Source: Flavihumibacter rivuli (lineage in GTDB: Bacteria; Bacteroidota; Bacteroidia; Chitinophagales; Chitinophagaceae). Taken from it: DNA of 64,000 bases. The position numbers were made by a program, and so were the translations under genes. Each line of letters opens with the position of its first letter. Within the stretch, counting starts at the first letter, position 1. The notes beneath the pieces are model-generated. The model was not told the DNA's origin, made no database searches, and worked only from the letters and a program-made list of their open reading frames with translations. Positions 24,929 through 34,232 of this stretch are shown in pieces. Where the stretch lies: assembly GCF_018595685.2 (NCBI RefSeq), contig NZ_CP092334.1, positions 1 to 64,000 on the forward strand. The letters are read 5' to 3'.

Positions 24929-25870
24929 TTATTGCTGGTGGGAGATTTCATCAGGGGAAATTGTTGCCTGGGAGTAGCTGGTGTTGATTGGATGGAATAC
25001 CTGGTTTTTTTCTTCAAACTTGTGCCCATCTTCGTAACCAACAGCAACATAAACATATAGGGATTGCTCAGATGAGCCTTTGAAGGTCCCTTTAACCGGG
25101 GAGCAATCTGTAAAATTCCTTCCTACAGCTAATTTTACATGATTGTTGGTTGCCCAGATATTATTGGTGGGGTCTATTCCCGCCCATCCAAATCCCGGTA
25201 TCCATGTTTCTACCCATGCATGTGTGGCTCCTTCCCCCCTCAAGCCGTTCTTGTTTGGACATATATACCCGCTGACATACCTGCTCGGGATCTTAAGGCT
25301 GCGCAGAACTTGTAACATTACATGGGCAAAGTCCTGGCAAACGCCAGAGCGGTGGGCAATGATTTCGTCAACCGTGGTTTCTACATCAGTGATTCCTTTT
25401 ATATAATTGAAATGGTGGTAAATGAATCTTGAACAATCCTGCACCGTAGCTGCAACACTTTTCCATGGTTGGTAGATCTGTTGCAGGATTTCCGTGATTG
25501 CCTGTTGGTTGGTTATCTGGTCAGCTTTGGTTAACTCCAGCAGTTGAAGGTTGTTGTTCACTTCCAGCTCCAGGGTTTCAAATCCGGTATTGAAATTTAG
25601 GTGCTTGTCGTTGCCTTGAAGCGTTCTCACAATCAGGCGGCTTTCAATGGAAAGTCCTGAATGTGGTGCCAAGATGTTAAAAATGCCTGTCTTATTTCCC
25701 CAGTAATCAGAAAAAAGATGGACTTCGGGATCTCCTGTAATGGTTAGTTCATGTGACAATACCTCCTGGTCTTCGCAATTGAATGGGAATATCCTGATCT
25801 CATTCACGCTTTCAATGACAGGTCGGCTATATTCATAGCTGGTTATATGGTGGATCTTGAAGGTTGGCAT
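24929..25870 (-). CDS. Transglutaminase-like cysteine peptidase-fold protein
   Basis: A 313-residue protein with an N-terminal beta-rich domain (HHITSYEYSRPVIESVNEIRI, about 5-120) and a transglutaminase-like core (about 165-245). The catalytic triad is visible: Cys178 in SGVCQDFAH, His in THAWVETW, Asp in GIDPTNN. It has no signal peptide, so it is probably cytoplasmic. Family members are protease- or amidase-like and seldom true transglutaminases. It is the last gene of a three-gene operon, 9 nt after the alpha-E gene. This trio is known to recur across bacteria and has been proposed to make or cleave peptide-like amide bonds; the product is unknown. Confidence 0.88.
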   Translation of the reverse strand: MPTFKIHHITSYEYSRPVIESVNEIRIFPFNCEDQEVLSHELTITGDPEVHLFSDYWGNKTGIFNILAPHSGLSIESRLIVRTLQGNDKHLNFNTGFETLELEVNNNLQLLELTKADQITNQQAITEILQQIYQPWKSVAATVQDCSRFIYHHFNYIKGITDVETTVDEIIAHRSGVCQDFAHVMLQVLRSLKIPSRYVSGYICPNKNGLRGEGATHAWVETWIPGFGWAGIDPTNNIWATNNHVKLAVGRNFTDCSPVKGTFKGSSEQSLYVYVAVGYEDGHKFEEKNQVFHPINTSYSQATISPDEISHQQ

Positions 25871-25879
25871 AGCTGAAAG

Positions 25880-26821
25880 TTAGGAGTATGAAAAGAAAAG
25901 CTGGCTAAGTTGGTTGTTGAATTGCAGGAGGTCATCCTTTAATTGCTTTAAGTACCGGTCTAGCCCGATTGAACGGATTGTGTCCAGGTCTGCATACTCA
26001 ACCGCGCTGTGCAACTTTCCAAATGATCTTTTTAGTTTATTGGCTTCTTCAGTTTCATTGGTAGAAATCACTTTCAATAAGTAAAATCCGATCCTGTCAA
26101 GGCAGTAAATCACTGACCGGGTGAATTGTTTATTGAATATGATTTGGTCGGCTATATTGGCATTGTAGCTGGTGCTGCGATAGGTTTTAAGATGGAGTTC
26201 ATACCCGGAAAGGGAGAACAGGAGGCTTCTCCAGTAAAGGATATCCGTTGATTCCTGAAGTTCATAGCCTTGTTCCCCGAAATGCCGGTCTGAAAGATCA
26301 ATGGTGATAATGGCACGTTCAATGAATTTACCCAGTGTCATGAAATTCCAGCCTGCATTTCTGGGCATGGTACTGTCAGTTACCCCATTGTATAAGGTTA
26401 GTTGTGTGGTTAGCTGTTGCAATGCCTGGAGTGTTTCATTTCTTGCCATCCTTTGCTGGAGGAGCGGGTTGTTGATGAGATGATAGATATGGTTGATTTG
26501 CTCCCAAACCTCCTTGGTGATATGGTCTTGAGCGCCACGGGCATTTTCCCTTGCCCTAGTCACCATTACCCTTATAGCATTTGTGTTGATCACATCATAG
26601 ACCAGGTGCTGAACCAGGGCTGCCGGTTCCTGCTCAAGGGAAGCGATCATTTGTTCGTTTGCAGCACTGAACATCTGGGCTATATGTTGCCACTGCCGAT
26701 GGCTGAACTCTCCTTTGTCCAGGGAAAATGCATAATTGGTATACATGATCCTCAATAATGCATCTGTTCTTTCAAGATATCTGCTTTGCCAAAAAAGGGC
26801 ATCTGCAATTCTGCTTAGCAT
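25880..26821 (-). CDS. Alpha-E domain protein (DUF403)
   Basis: A 313-residue, entirely alpha-helical protein that opens with MLSRIADALFWQSRYLERTDALLRIMY, the hallmark of the alpha-E family. SREN-like GARENARGAQDHITKEVWEQIN occurs near residue 90. No catalytic motif is known for the family, which is nearly always encoded beside a circularly permuted ATP-grasp and a transglutaminase-like protein, as here. It lies 24 nt after the ATP-grasp gene and 9 nt before the transglutaminase gene. A partner or scaffold role is the usual inference. Confidence 0.9.
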   Translation of the reverse strand: MLSRIADALFWQSRYLERTDALLRIMYTNYAFSLDKGEFSHRQWQHIAQMFSAANEQMIASLEQEPAALVQHLVYDVINTNAIRVMVTRARENARGAQDHITKEVWEQINHIYHLINNPLLQQRMARNETLQALQQLTTQLTLYNGVTDSTMPRNAGWNFMTLGKFIERAIITIDLSDRHFGEQGYELQESTDILYWRSLLFSLSGYELHLKTYRSTSYNANIADQIIFNKQFTRSVIYCLDRIGFYLLKVISTNETEEANKLKRSFGKLHSAVEYADLDTIRSIGLDRYLKQLKDDLLQFNNQLSQLFFSYS

Positions 26822-26845
26822 AGTTTTGATTGATGGTAAGAATGA

Positions 26846-28297
26846 TTAACCGTGATTCAATACCCAGGTATCCTTGCTTCCGCCTCCCTGGGATGAATTC
26901 ACTACAAGGGAGCCTTTTTTTAAGGCAACCCTGGTCAGGCCACCGGGAACTATCTTTATGCCGTTCGGGCCGTATAGTGCGAAGGGGCGAAGGTCCACAT
27001 GCCTGGGTTCAAATCGGTTTTGGAAGAAACAGGGTACCGAGGAGAGGTTGATGATCGGTTGCGCAATGAAGTTCCTGGGATCCTTTTCTACAGCCTCCCG
27101 CATGTCTTTCATTTCCTGTTCTGTTGCCTTATTCCCGATCAGCATTCCATATCCCCCTGATTGGTTGGTGCGCTTGATTACCATTTTTTCCATATTCTGG
27201 AAAGTGTATTCACGGGCTTCCTGTTCCGCCATTTGATAGGTCGGCACATTTTTAAGGATAGGTTCCTCATTCAGGTAATACCTGATCATAGCCGGGACAT
27301 AGGCATATATGGCCTTGTCATCGGCAACACCATTTCCAAATGCATTTACAATGGCAACGGTTCCCTTCCTGTAGGCGCTCAAAATACCCGGTATACCCAG
27401 TGCACTATCCGGCCTGAAAACAAGCGGGTCCATATATTCATCATCTATCCTCCTGTAGATGACGTCTACCTGCTTTAATCCCATGGTGGTTTTCATATAG
27501 ACCTTATGGTTGTTCACAAGGAGGTCCCTGCCTTCCACCAGTGGTATGCCCATTTGTCGTGCCAGGAAACTATGTTCATAATAGGCCGAATTATATACGC
27601 CGGGTGTCAACAGCACCACTGTTGGATGGGCCAACTGCCTGGGAGCGAGGGACACCAATATGTTGTATAATTCAATGGGGTAATTGTTGACCATCCTGAC
27701 ACCATTGGAGGATAGCAGGTCAGGGAAGAGCCGCTTGGTGACTTCCCGGTTCTCCAACATGTAGGAAACGCCTGATGGGGTCCTCAGGTTATCTTCCAGT
27801 ACATAAAAGTGGCCATCTTCTCCGCGTATCAGGTCAATGCCGGAAATGTGGACATAGATATCATAAGGAACCCTGATGCCAAATACCTCCCTGGTGTATT
27901 GTGGGCAGGAGGCAATCAATTCAGCAGGTACAATATTGTCCTTCAGGATAAGCTGATCAGAATAAATGTCCTTAAGAAACAGGTTGAGTGCTTTTAGTCT
28001 TTGCTTTATACCCGATTCTATATTTGTCCATTCAGACGCGGTAATAATCCTGGGTATGATGTCAAATGGGAAAATCCTTTCTATTCCTTCATTCTCGCTG
28101 TATACGGTAAAGGTGATGCCCTGATTCAGGAACAGTTGACTGGCCATTTCGTCCTTTTCAGATAATGCCCCGGCTGTCATTTGTTGCAGGGCATTAAATA
28201 AATGCTGGTACTGTGGCCTGATGCCATTTGTTGTATACATTTCATCCCAGCATTGCTGGGTGGGCTGGTAATTGGAAAATATCGGGTTATCCTGCAT
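26846..28297 (-). CDS. Circularly permuted ATP-grasp protein (DUF404/DUF407)
   Basis: A 483-residue ATP-grasp ligase of the circularly permuted type. Conserved blocks include VPYDIYVHISGIDLIRGEDGHFYVLEDNLRTPSGVSYMLENR (about 140-185), LLTPGVYNSAYYEHSFLARQMGIPLVEGRDL, IYRRIDDEYMDPL, the glycine-rich TNQSGGYGMLIG, and a C-terminal DLRPFALYGP. By family it should activate a carboxylate with ATP and join it to an amine; substrates are unknown. It is first in an operon with alpha-E and transglutaminase genes. Upstream, 94 nt separate it from the next minus-strand gene, with no consensus promoter seen. Confidence 0.9.
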   Translation of the reverse strand: MQDNPIFSNYQPTQQCWDEMYTTNGIRPQYQHLFNALQQMTAGALSEKDEMASQLFLNQGITFTVYSENEGIERIFPFDIIPRIITASEWTNIESGIKQRLKALNLFLKDIYSDQLILKDNIVPAELIASCPQYTREVFGIRVPYDIYVHISGIDLIRGEDGHFYVLEDNLRTPSGVSYMLENREVTKRLFPDLLSSNGVRMVNNYPIELYNILVSLAPRQLAHPTVVLLTPGVYNSAYYEHSFLARQMGIPLVEGRDLLVNNHKVYMKTTMGLKQVDVIYRRIDDEYMDPLVFRPDSALGIPGILSAYRKGTVAIVNAFGNGVADDKAIYAYVPAMIRYYLNEEPILKNVPTYQMAEQEAREYTFQNMEKMVIKRTNQSGGYGMLIGNKATEQEMKDMREAVEKDPRNFIAQPIINLSSVPCFFQNRFEPRHVDLRPFALYGPNGIKIVPGGLTRVALKKGSLVVNSSQGGGSKDTWVLNHG

Positions 28298-28391
28298 ATG
28301 GTATAGGTATAAAAAAAGGACTGCTGCCTATTGTCAGACAAGCAATCCGTTAGTTGTAATATAGTATTTTTTTCTATACCGAAAACAAAAC

Positions 28392-28919
28392 TCAGGGGTT
28401 ATTGGTAGTTCCTGGCAGGTCAAATGCGTCTGCATGGATTTTCAATAACCTGAAGGTGCTGAAGATATGGACAAGCAACAGCACACTATAAACCAGCATG
28501 AACTTCAACAGGAATCCCATGAATTTGGTCATCATTTCTTCCATGCCTTCTACGCTGGATTTCTGCATGGACATGGCCTGTTCAAGGATATCATTCAGCA
28601 GTGCGGGATTCATGATCAGCGATATGCATTGGATAGCAGTAAGGGAGGCAAAGGCGAGGGCCCCATAGCCGTTGACCCTTGTCAGGTCACGCAGTGAGGT
28701 TTTGCAATACATATGTGCATCAATACCGCGGGTGAGGAAGCGCCAGCTGCAATAGCTATAGATCACCACGCAGGCCACCATGAAAGTAGGAAGGAGCAAA
28801 ACCGGGTTGGCCAGTGCTGCCATCAGGAAGGTGAGCAATAACATGGCCATGAATGCGCCGATCAGGAAAATAATATAGGTCAGAATACGGTAGATAGTAA
28901 GATTGTTCATAATGGTCAA
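28392..28919 (-). CDS. Hypothetical membrane protein, about four helices
   Basis: The 175-residue product has hydrophobic segments at about 10-35, 38-57, 85-108 and 137-160, with a polar loop after the second (RFLTRGIDAHMYCKTSLRDL). I do not recognise a family. An alternative start is the ATG four codons in. A TACATTTG on the minus strand (28959-28952) matches the -7 consensus. It precedes the ATP-grasp operon on the same strand and could be part of it, though 94 nt separate them. Confidence 0.7.
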   Translation of the reverse strand: MTIMNNLTIYRILTYIIFLIGAFMAMLLLTFLMAALANPVLLLPTFMVACVVIYSYCSWRFLTRGIDAHMYCKTSLRDLTRVNGYGALAFASLTAIQCISLIMNPALLNDILEQAMSMQKSSVEGMEEMMTKFMGFLLKFMLVYSVLLLVHIFSTFRLLKIHADAFDLPGTTNNP

Positions 28920-28982
28920 AAGGTGCTTAGGGAAGAATTAACCTTCACTGCCAAATGTACGAAGGACGGCCTTCATAAAATG

Positions 28983-29012
28983 AAAAACCTACCGGGTAAA
29001 GGCCCGGTAGGT
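28983..29012 (-). terminator. Intrinsic terminator of aspS
   Basis: On the minus strand ACCTACCGGG and CCCGGTAGGT (29012-29003 and 28996-28987) form a 10-bp stem with a TTTTT run at 28987-28983, 25 nt after the aspS stop. Confidence 0.88.
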
Positions 29013-29037
29013 CAATGAAGATTGTATTCAAAGATCC

Positions 29038-30864
29038 TTATTTGAGGTCTAGTTTGATCTGCAGTTCATCGAACTGTTTTGCGTCAATGGCTGAGGGGGC
29101 ATCCAGCATTACATCGCGGCCGCTATTGTTCTTGGGGAAAGCGATGAAATCACGGATGCTTTCGCTGCCACCCAGAATGGCACAAAGGCGGTCGAAGCCA
29201 AAAGCTATGCCTCCATGTGGCGGGGCACCATATTCGAAGGCTCCCAGCAGGAACCCGAATTTATGGTTGGCTTCTTCCTTGCTCATGCCCAGGGCATCAA
29301 ACATCTTTTCCTGCAATTCACGCTGGAAGATCCTGATCGAGCCGCCGCCGATCTCATTCCCGTTCAATACCATGTCGTAGGCATTGGCCTTGATGTTCGC
29401 ATAGGGATGCTTGAGGTATTCGGCCGGATTGTCGATCACCGGGTTGTTATTGATCATGATATCGATATGTGCAGGTTTGGGAGAAGTGAAGGGATGGTGG
29501 CGGGCAACCCAACGGTTCTCTTCCTCTGCATATTCGAAGAGTGGGAAGTCCAATACCCAAAGCAGTTTGAACTCATCCTTCTTCCTCAGGCCAAGTTTTT
29601 CGCCCATTTCCAAACGCAGTTCGCTGGTGGCTTTCCTGGTACGTTCCTCCCTTCCTGCCAGGATTAGGATCAGGTCGCCGGTTTGGGCTCCACAGATATC
29701 CGCTAAGGCCTTCAGTTTGTCCTCAGGGAAGAACTTGTCAACACTGCTCTTGTAGCTGCCATCTGTATTGCACTTGATGTACACCAGGCCGTTCATGCCG
29801 ATCTGGGGACGCTTCACCCACTCTGTCAGTTCATCCAGTTGCTTCCGGGTATATTCGCTGCATCCGGGCACTGCAATGGCCAGGACGGTCTCTGCTTCAT
29901 TGAACACCTTGAAGCCACTTTCTTCAAAGATCTTCAAGGCTTCAGGATGGCCGGATTGGCCTTCGAATGCGGTCTTGAAGTTGGTCAACTCCATGCCAAA
30001 GCGGATATCGGGCTTGTCGTTACCGAAACGCAGCATGGCATCGTTCCAGGTCATGCGCTCCACCTTATCGGTATAATCGATGTTCTTCACATCCTTGAAA
30101 ATGCGCTTGATCAGGCCTTCGAACATGTTCAGGATATCCTCCTGTTCCACAAAGCTCATTTCGCAGTCGATCTGGGTAAATTCCGGCTGGCGGTCTGCGC
30201 GCAGGTCTTCATCCCTGAAACACTTTACTACCTGGTAGTAACGGTCATAACCACTTACCATCAGCAATTGCTTGAAGGTCTGCGGGCTCTGGGGAAGGGC
30301 GTAGAATTGTCCGGGGTTCATGCGTGAAGGAACCACGAAGTCGCGGGCACCTTCCGGGGTCGACTTGATCAGGAAGGGTGTTTCAATATCCATGAAATGA
30401 TTTTCATGGAGGTAGTTCCTTGCGGACCTGTTCACTGCGTAACGCAACTCCAGGTTGCGCTTCACCGCATTACGGCGAAGGTCAAGGTAACGGAATTTCA
30501 TCCTCAGGTCATCACCGCCGTCCGTATCATCCTGGATAGTAAAGGGTGGGGTGGCAGCCTTATTGAGAATGCTAAAGCTGATTACTTCAAGTTCTATGTC
30601 GCCCGTAGGGATATTGGGGTTCTTATTACTCCTTTCCACGACCTTGCCTTTCACTTGCAGTACAAACTCCCTGCCCAATGGCTGGCTATCGAGCTGGGCG
30701 TTGAGTCCTTCCCCGAAAAGGAGTTGGGTAATGCCATACCGGTCGCGCAGGTCCACAAAAGTGATGCTTCCGAATTTTCTTACCGTTTGAACCCAACCGG
30801 CAAGGGTCACTTCCTGGTTCACGTGGCTGATGCGCAATTCACCACAGGTATGCGATCTATACAT
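29038..30864 (-). CDS. aspS: Aspartate--tRNA ligase
   Basis: Class II aminoacyl-tRNA synthetase that charges tRNA-Asp. The 608-residue bacterial form shows an OB-fold anticodon domain ([26 protein letters not shown]), motif 2 ([19 protein letters not shown]), the bacterial GAD insertion, and motif 3 near the C-terminus ([18 protein letters not shown]). Length is standard for the bacterial type. Promoter and terminator are both clear, so it is a single-gene unit. Confidence 0.97.
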   Translation of the reverse strand: MYRSHTCGELRISHVNQEVTLAGWVQTVRKFGSITFVDLRDRYGITQLLFGEGLNAQLDSQPLGREFVLQVKGKVVERSNKNPNIPTGDIELEVISFSILNKAATPPFTIQDDTDGGDDLRMKFRYLDLRRNAVKRNLELRYAVNRSARNYLHENHFMDIETPFLIKSTPEGARDFVVPSRMNPGQFYALPQSPQTFKQLLMVSGYDRYYQVVKCFRDEDLRADRQPEFTQIDCEMSFVEQEDILNMFEGLIKRIFKDVKNIDYTDKVERMTWNDAMLRFGNDKPDIRFGMELTNFKTAFEGQSGHPEALKIFEESGFKVFNEAETVLAIAVPGCSEYTRKQLDELTEWVKRPQIGMNGLVYIKCNTDGSYKSSVDKFFPEDKLKALADICGAQTGDLILILAGREERTRKATSELRLEMGEKLGLRKKDEFKLLWVLDFPLFEYAEEENRWVARHHPFTSPKPAHIDIMINNNPVIDNPAEYLKHPYANIKANAYDMVLNGNEIGGGSIRIFQRELQEKMFDALGMSKEEANHKFGFLLGAFEYGAPPHGGIAFGFDRLCAILGGSESIRDFIAFPKNNSGRDVMLDAPSAIDAKQFDELQIKLDLK

Positions 30865-30899
30865 AATGCTGTTGTTTTTCGGTCTTTTTCAATGAGGTG

Positions 30900-30929
30900 C
30901 AAAGGTAAAGCTTAGGCTTTGTCTGGCAA
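30900..30929 (-). promoter_or_regulatory. Bacteroidota-type promoter of aspS
   Basis: On the minus strand TTG (30929-30927) and TACCTTTG (30907-30900) are exactly 19 nt apart. The expected transcript start near 30895 leaves about 30 nt of leader. Confidence 0.82.
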
Positions 30930-30965
30930 AAGGGGGAAATCGGCTGAAATGATTAGATTTAAGGT

Positions 30966-31799
30966 ATGACCCTGATCCTGGCCGTATTCGGAACCTGCTT
31001 TGTCCTGGTTTTAGCCCTCTGGGGCTATGAGCGCTTGCGTTATGGGCGTGCCATGGTCCTGAAAGCTGAGGCGCACCAGCAGGGAGACCAGGCGGATTAT
31101 GCAATGGAAAACCCGGAATGGGAGCATTATCACCAATGGCTGAATGAACACCACGCCTATTACAGGTCGCTGAGTGAGATCAATAAGACCAGGTTCCTAA
31201 GGAGGGTACTGCACTTCATGCACAACAAGGAATTTGAATACGTTGACCTGGAACCTATTCCCCTGATGCCTTTGCTGATCAGCGCTGCCGCTATCCAATT
31301 GACCTTCGGACTGGAGGAATTCAGGCTGGATCAATTTGAGAAGATCTATGTTGTTCGAACCGCATATCGGATGCACGGGAGGCCCCAGGCCTTGGAAGGC
31401 CATGTTAACCAAACGGGTATTTACCTGAGTTGGGAGCATATCTACAAAGCTTACGCAGACCATAGCGAAGTGGGTAATGTAGGCATCCATGAGATGGCAC
31501 ATGCCCTGGCCTATATGAACCATAAGGAAGGGGCAGGGGTAAATAAAGTTTTCAGGGATAAGTTCAAGGCTTTTTCCCGCGCGGCTGCCCCGGTTTACCA
31601 AAAACTCAGGCACGGCCAGTCTTCCATATTCGGGGATTACGCGACCACAGATTTCCACGAGTTCTGGGCTGTTGCTGCAGAGGTGTTTTTTGGGAAGCCA
31701 CTACAGTTCAGGGCTGCAGAGCCTGAACTCTACCAGCAACTCTGTATACTGCTGAACCAGGATCCCATTGAGGTATATGGACTGGGTGGCAAATCCTGA
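30966..31799 (+). CDS. MtfA-like zinc metallopeptidase, membrane-anchored (paralogue 1)
   Basis: A 277-residue protein with one N-terminal helix (about 2-20), then a peptidase domain. The zinc motif HEMAH is at 175-179, with a conserved downstream Glu-containing segment DYATTDFHEFWAVAAEVFF, as in MtfA (M90) peptidases. The upstream ISAAAIQLTFGL and GIYLSWEHI segments are also characteristic. E. coli MtfA is soluble and inactivates the Mlc repressor; the membrane anchor here is a difference. A second copy lies 2.4 kb downstream (34233) with two lipoprotein genes between. The target is unknown. Confidence 0.85.
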   Translation: MTLILAVFGTCFVLVLALWGYERLRYGRAMVLKAEAHQQGDQADYAMENPEWEHYHQWLNEHHAYYRSLSEINKTRFLRRVLHFMHNKEFEYVDLEPIPLMPLLISAAAIQLTFGLEEFRLDQFEKIYVVRTAYRMHGRPQALEGHVNQTGIYLSWEHIYKAYADHSEVGNVGIHEMAHALAYMNHKEGAGVNKVFRDKFKAFSRAAAPVYQKLRHGQSSIFGDYATTDFHEFWAVAAEVFFGKPLQFRAAEPELYQQLCILLNQDPIEVYGLGGKS

Positions 31800-32007
31800 A
31801 TACCTATTCCCATTGACTTTTAATTGACTTGCCTTTAGGGGCAGGATATGAAATACCGTTAAAACACGGGTTGTTTCAATCCCCACTACTTGCTTATTTC
31901 GTAGGCATAAGTTTCCGTTTATCCGCTGTTGCTATTTCCCCAATTCGTCCCCATCCATCAGTTAGTTCTTTCATTTAATATTTATTCATTTTTTAAACCA
32001 AAGATTT

Positions 32008-33186
32008 ATGAGGCAGAGTGCTTTTTGTAGAGGTGTAGGGTTATTAATCTTTGTTGGTTCACTTTTTATGGTGGCCTGTCAGAAGAACCAGGAACCGGAT
32101 GCGCGGGGACCGGTAACAGATCAAAGGGATGGACGAGAAGAAGGGCGGACCTTTCTCCAGCAGTTGGGATTAAAGGCGGGTGATTCGGCCCGCATGGTGA
32201 TCACTGAGGCGATCAATAGCCTGGATAAACCAGGGTTGCAAACAATTGAAGTAGCTGAAGGGGAAAGGATATGGGTGTTCCCCATGAACACAGCGGTAAA
32301 ACTCCAGTTTGGCCTTTCGAGGTTCTCCCCGGATAAGCAAAGGATGGTAGTATTGAGAAGCAAAGCGGGGAAATTCACCACCGGTAATATCATTGAATTC
32401 GATCCTTTGCCAGGAGGTGGGAAACTGGAGGGGGAGTCCCTGAAGCAGTACCTGGTGAAAGGGCGCTTGGAAGTGGATGGAACGCTCACCAGTTATAGTC
32501 TGGGTGGGGCCTTGCTGGGCCGCTATTCCTTCCGGAATGGTGACATCGAAACCTATGCGGTGCCCCAGGAAAGGAAGCAGGGACCCATGCAGGCAGGCTC
32601 CGGCTCGGCCTGGTCATCCGATTGTACCTATTATTTCCTGCTGGTGTATTCAGGTGGTGACCTCGTAGCAACACAATTATTGTCCTATACCTGCGAAACA
32701 TCAGGTACCTGCGGGGATTATATGCTGGACTGCGGAAGTGGCGGTGGAGGCGGCGGAACGGGTACATCTGTTCCGGAGGATTGTTCAGATGTTGAAAGTA
32801 AATTGGGTGGTACAGCCCAGAGTGGTGCCGTAAAGAGTGCTTTTATCTTAAATCAGACCGATATCCGGAAGAAGAGTTACAAATGGATGATCTATAAGCA
32901 GAGCCTGGGCATGTTCGCCTTTTATAGCCATGAAATAGCTACCCATAGGCGGGTAAATGGGGTTTGGAGGTTTGAGTCGCTGGTACACCAGACTATTAGT
33001 AAAGAAGGGTTCATTCCAATAGGAACAGCTGATGTGACTTTAAATACAGCGGTTTCGCATGTAGGGTTGTATAATGCCATTATGGAGTTAAACTGTACTT
33101 ACACCACAACATTTTCTTGTAAAGAGTTAAAGTATAGTGGGTCAAGAAATTTCTCAGCCGTTAAAAATTTTCATGTCAATGATTAA
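32008..33186 (+). CDS. Unrecognised lipoprotein with poly-glycine linker
   Basis: The 392-residue product has a signal peptide ending in a lipobox (MVAC, Cys24), so it is probably outer-membrane anchored. Residues 60-190 look beta-rich. A cysteine cluster (SSDCTYYF, SYTCETSGTCGDYMLDC) precedes six glycines at 245-250. A C-terminal domain follows with KSYKWMIYKQSLGMFAFYSHEIATHRRVNG and more cysteines. I do not recognise any family. The next gene overlaps its end, so the two are probably translated together. An MtfA-like peptidase gene lies 208 nt upstream. Confidence 0.72.
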   Translation: MRQSAFCRGVGLLIFVGSLFMVACQKNQEPDARGPVTDQRDGREEGRTFLQQLGLKAGDSARMVITEAINSLDKPGLQTIEVAEGERIWVFPMNTAVKLQFGLSRFSPDKQRMVVLRSKAGKFTTGNIIEFDPLPGGGKLEGESLKQYLVKGRLEVDGTLTSYSLGGALLGRYSFRNGDIETYAVPQERKQGPMQAGSGSAWSSDCTYYFLLVYSGGDLVATQLLSYTCETSGTCGDYMLDCGSGGGGGGTGTSVPEDCSDVESKLGGTAQSGAVKSAFILNQTDIRKKSYKWMIYKQSLGMFAFYSHEIATHRRVNGVWRFESLVHQTISKEGFIPIGTADVTLNTAVSHVGLYNAIMELNCTYTTTFSCKELKYSGSRNFSAVKNFHVND

Positions 33187-33931
33187 TTCATTCCTGTTAC
33201 CGGTCTTCACGTTGATTGCCTTTTTCTCTTGCATAGAGGTAAAACCAGTAAAAGTCATTACCTATTACATGGAGATTCCCCTTGTCCCCAAAGAGGAAGA
33301 TGATATCCAGTATTTTATTGATTCAATAGATATTATTAACATGGATAGGGATATGATTTATAGATTTCCTTATACAAATCAGCATATACTGGTTGATTAC
33401 TTCAAAAATGGGGAGGAGACCTGGGATTCGGTAAGGCTTATACCTAAGTTTCGGTTCGTATACGCCCAATTGGGGCAGCGAAAGGGTTATTATACAGACT
33501 CGGGCTATAAGGTTTTCCAGCAACCGCTAGATGTGGATTCTATGTTGCTTTCACAAGGTGTTGCACAGGATTCTTTGTTCTTGCCAACACGTTATTTGCT
33601 AAAGGATAGCATATATAATAAGGATAAGGGTACCTTGTTCAAACAATATATACTTGTTAATAAACCAGGCCCTGATTATCCCGATACGATAAAATATTGG
33701 TTCTCCAGGAATCTTGAGGATTTCCCCTTTACCATATCTCCTACCATGGAAAAATGGAATGGGATGAAGTTGGCCAAGGTCCAGTTTTGGTTTGCGCCAT
33801 TTGAATATGAGGGTAGACCTTACAAGCAAAGGAGCTTGGTCTTTGGCGCTATTCGGAATGACCGCAAGTATTCGAGGCAACAGGTCGAACAAATGTTAAA
33901 AGAGTTGAAACCTGCAGGGATAGCTGACTGA
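33173..33931 (+). CDS. Unrecognised lipoprotein, coupled to the preceding gene
   Basis: A 252-residue product with lipobox FFSC (Cys20). Starts at 33173 or 33179 both overlap the previous stop codon; the ATG at 33179 forms ATGATTAA with it, favouring translational coupling. An upstream start at 33137 is less likely because it adds a non-signal extension. The body is rich in Tyr, Asp and Lys with beta-prone segments (KLAKVQFWFAPFEYEGRPYKQRSLVFGAI). No family is recognised. The coding sequence looks more A+T-rich than its neighbours, which may indicate recent acquisition. Confidence 0.68.
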   Translation: MSMINSFLLPVFTLIAFFSCIEVKPVKVITYYMEIPLVPKEEDDIQYFIDSIDIINMDRDMIYRFPYTNQHILVDYFKNGEETWDSVRLIPKFRFVYAQLGQRKGYYTDSGYKVFQQPLDVDSMLLSQGVAQDSLFLPTRYLLKDSIYNKDKGTLFKQYILVNKPGPDYPDTIKYWFSRNLEDFPFTISPTMEKWNGMKLAKVQFWFAPFEYEGRPYKQRSLVFGAIRNDRKYSRQQVEQMLKELKPAGIAD

Positions 33932-34232
33932 CCGGCAAGAGGAATTGGATGATGGATGCTGCGGGAATGGCAAGGAACGGCCTTACCGCAGCATTCTGTT
34001 ATTCCAGGATAGAAAGGTTCCTTCGTATTTTTACGATGTTTGCTTATTCCTTTCCCAAAATCGGGTAAAACTCTTTTTTCTGTGGAATGTTGTTACTAAA
34101 TTAGTATAGAAATCAGCCGGATAACCCTAACCCGTACTATTATTTCCTCCTCTGAAAGATCCGAAGTGTTATCCATTACTGTGTTGAACCAGCTTAAACA
34201 AGTCGATTTTCTTAACATCAAAGAAGTTCCTT
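33932..34232. other. Intergenic region before the second MtfA-like gene
   Basis: A 301-nt gap. It contains one clear hairpin, ATGCTGCGG (33956-33964) with CCGCAGCAT (33986-33994) and an inner AAGG/CCTT stem, followed by a T-rich stretch, which probably terminates the lipoprotein transcript. I see no exact Bacteroidota promoter and no RNA gene in the remainder. Confidence 0.5.
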
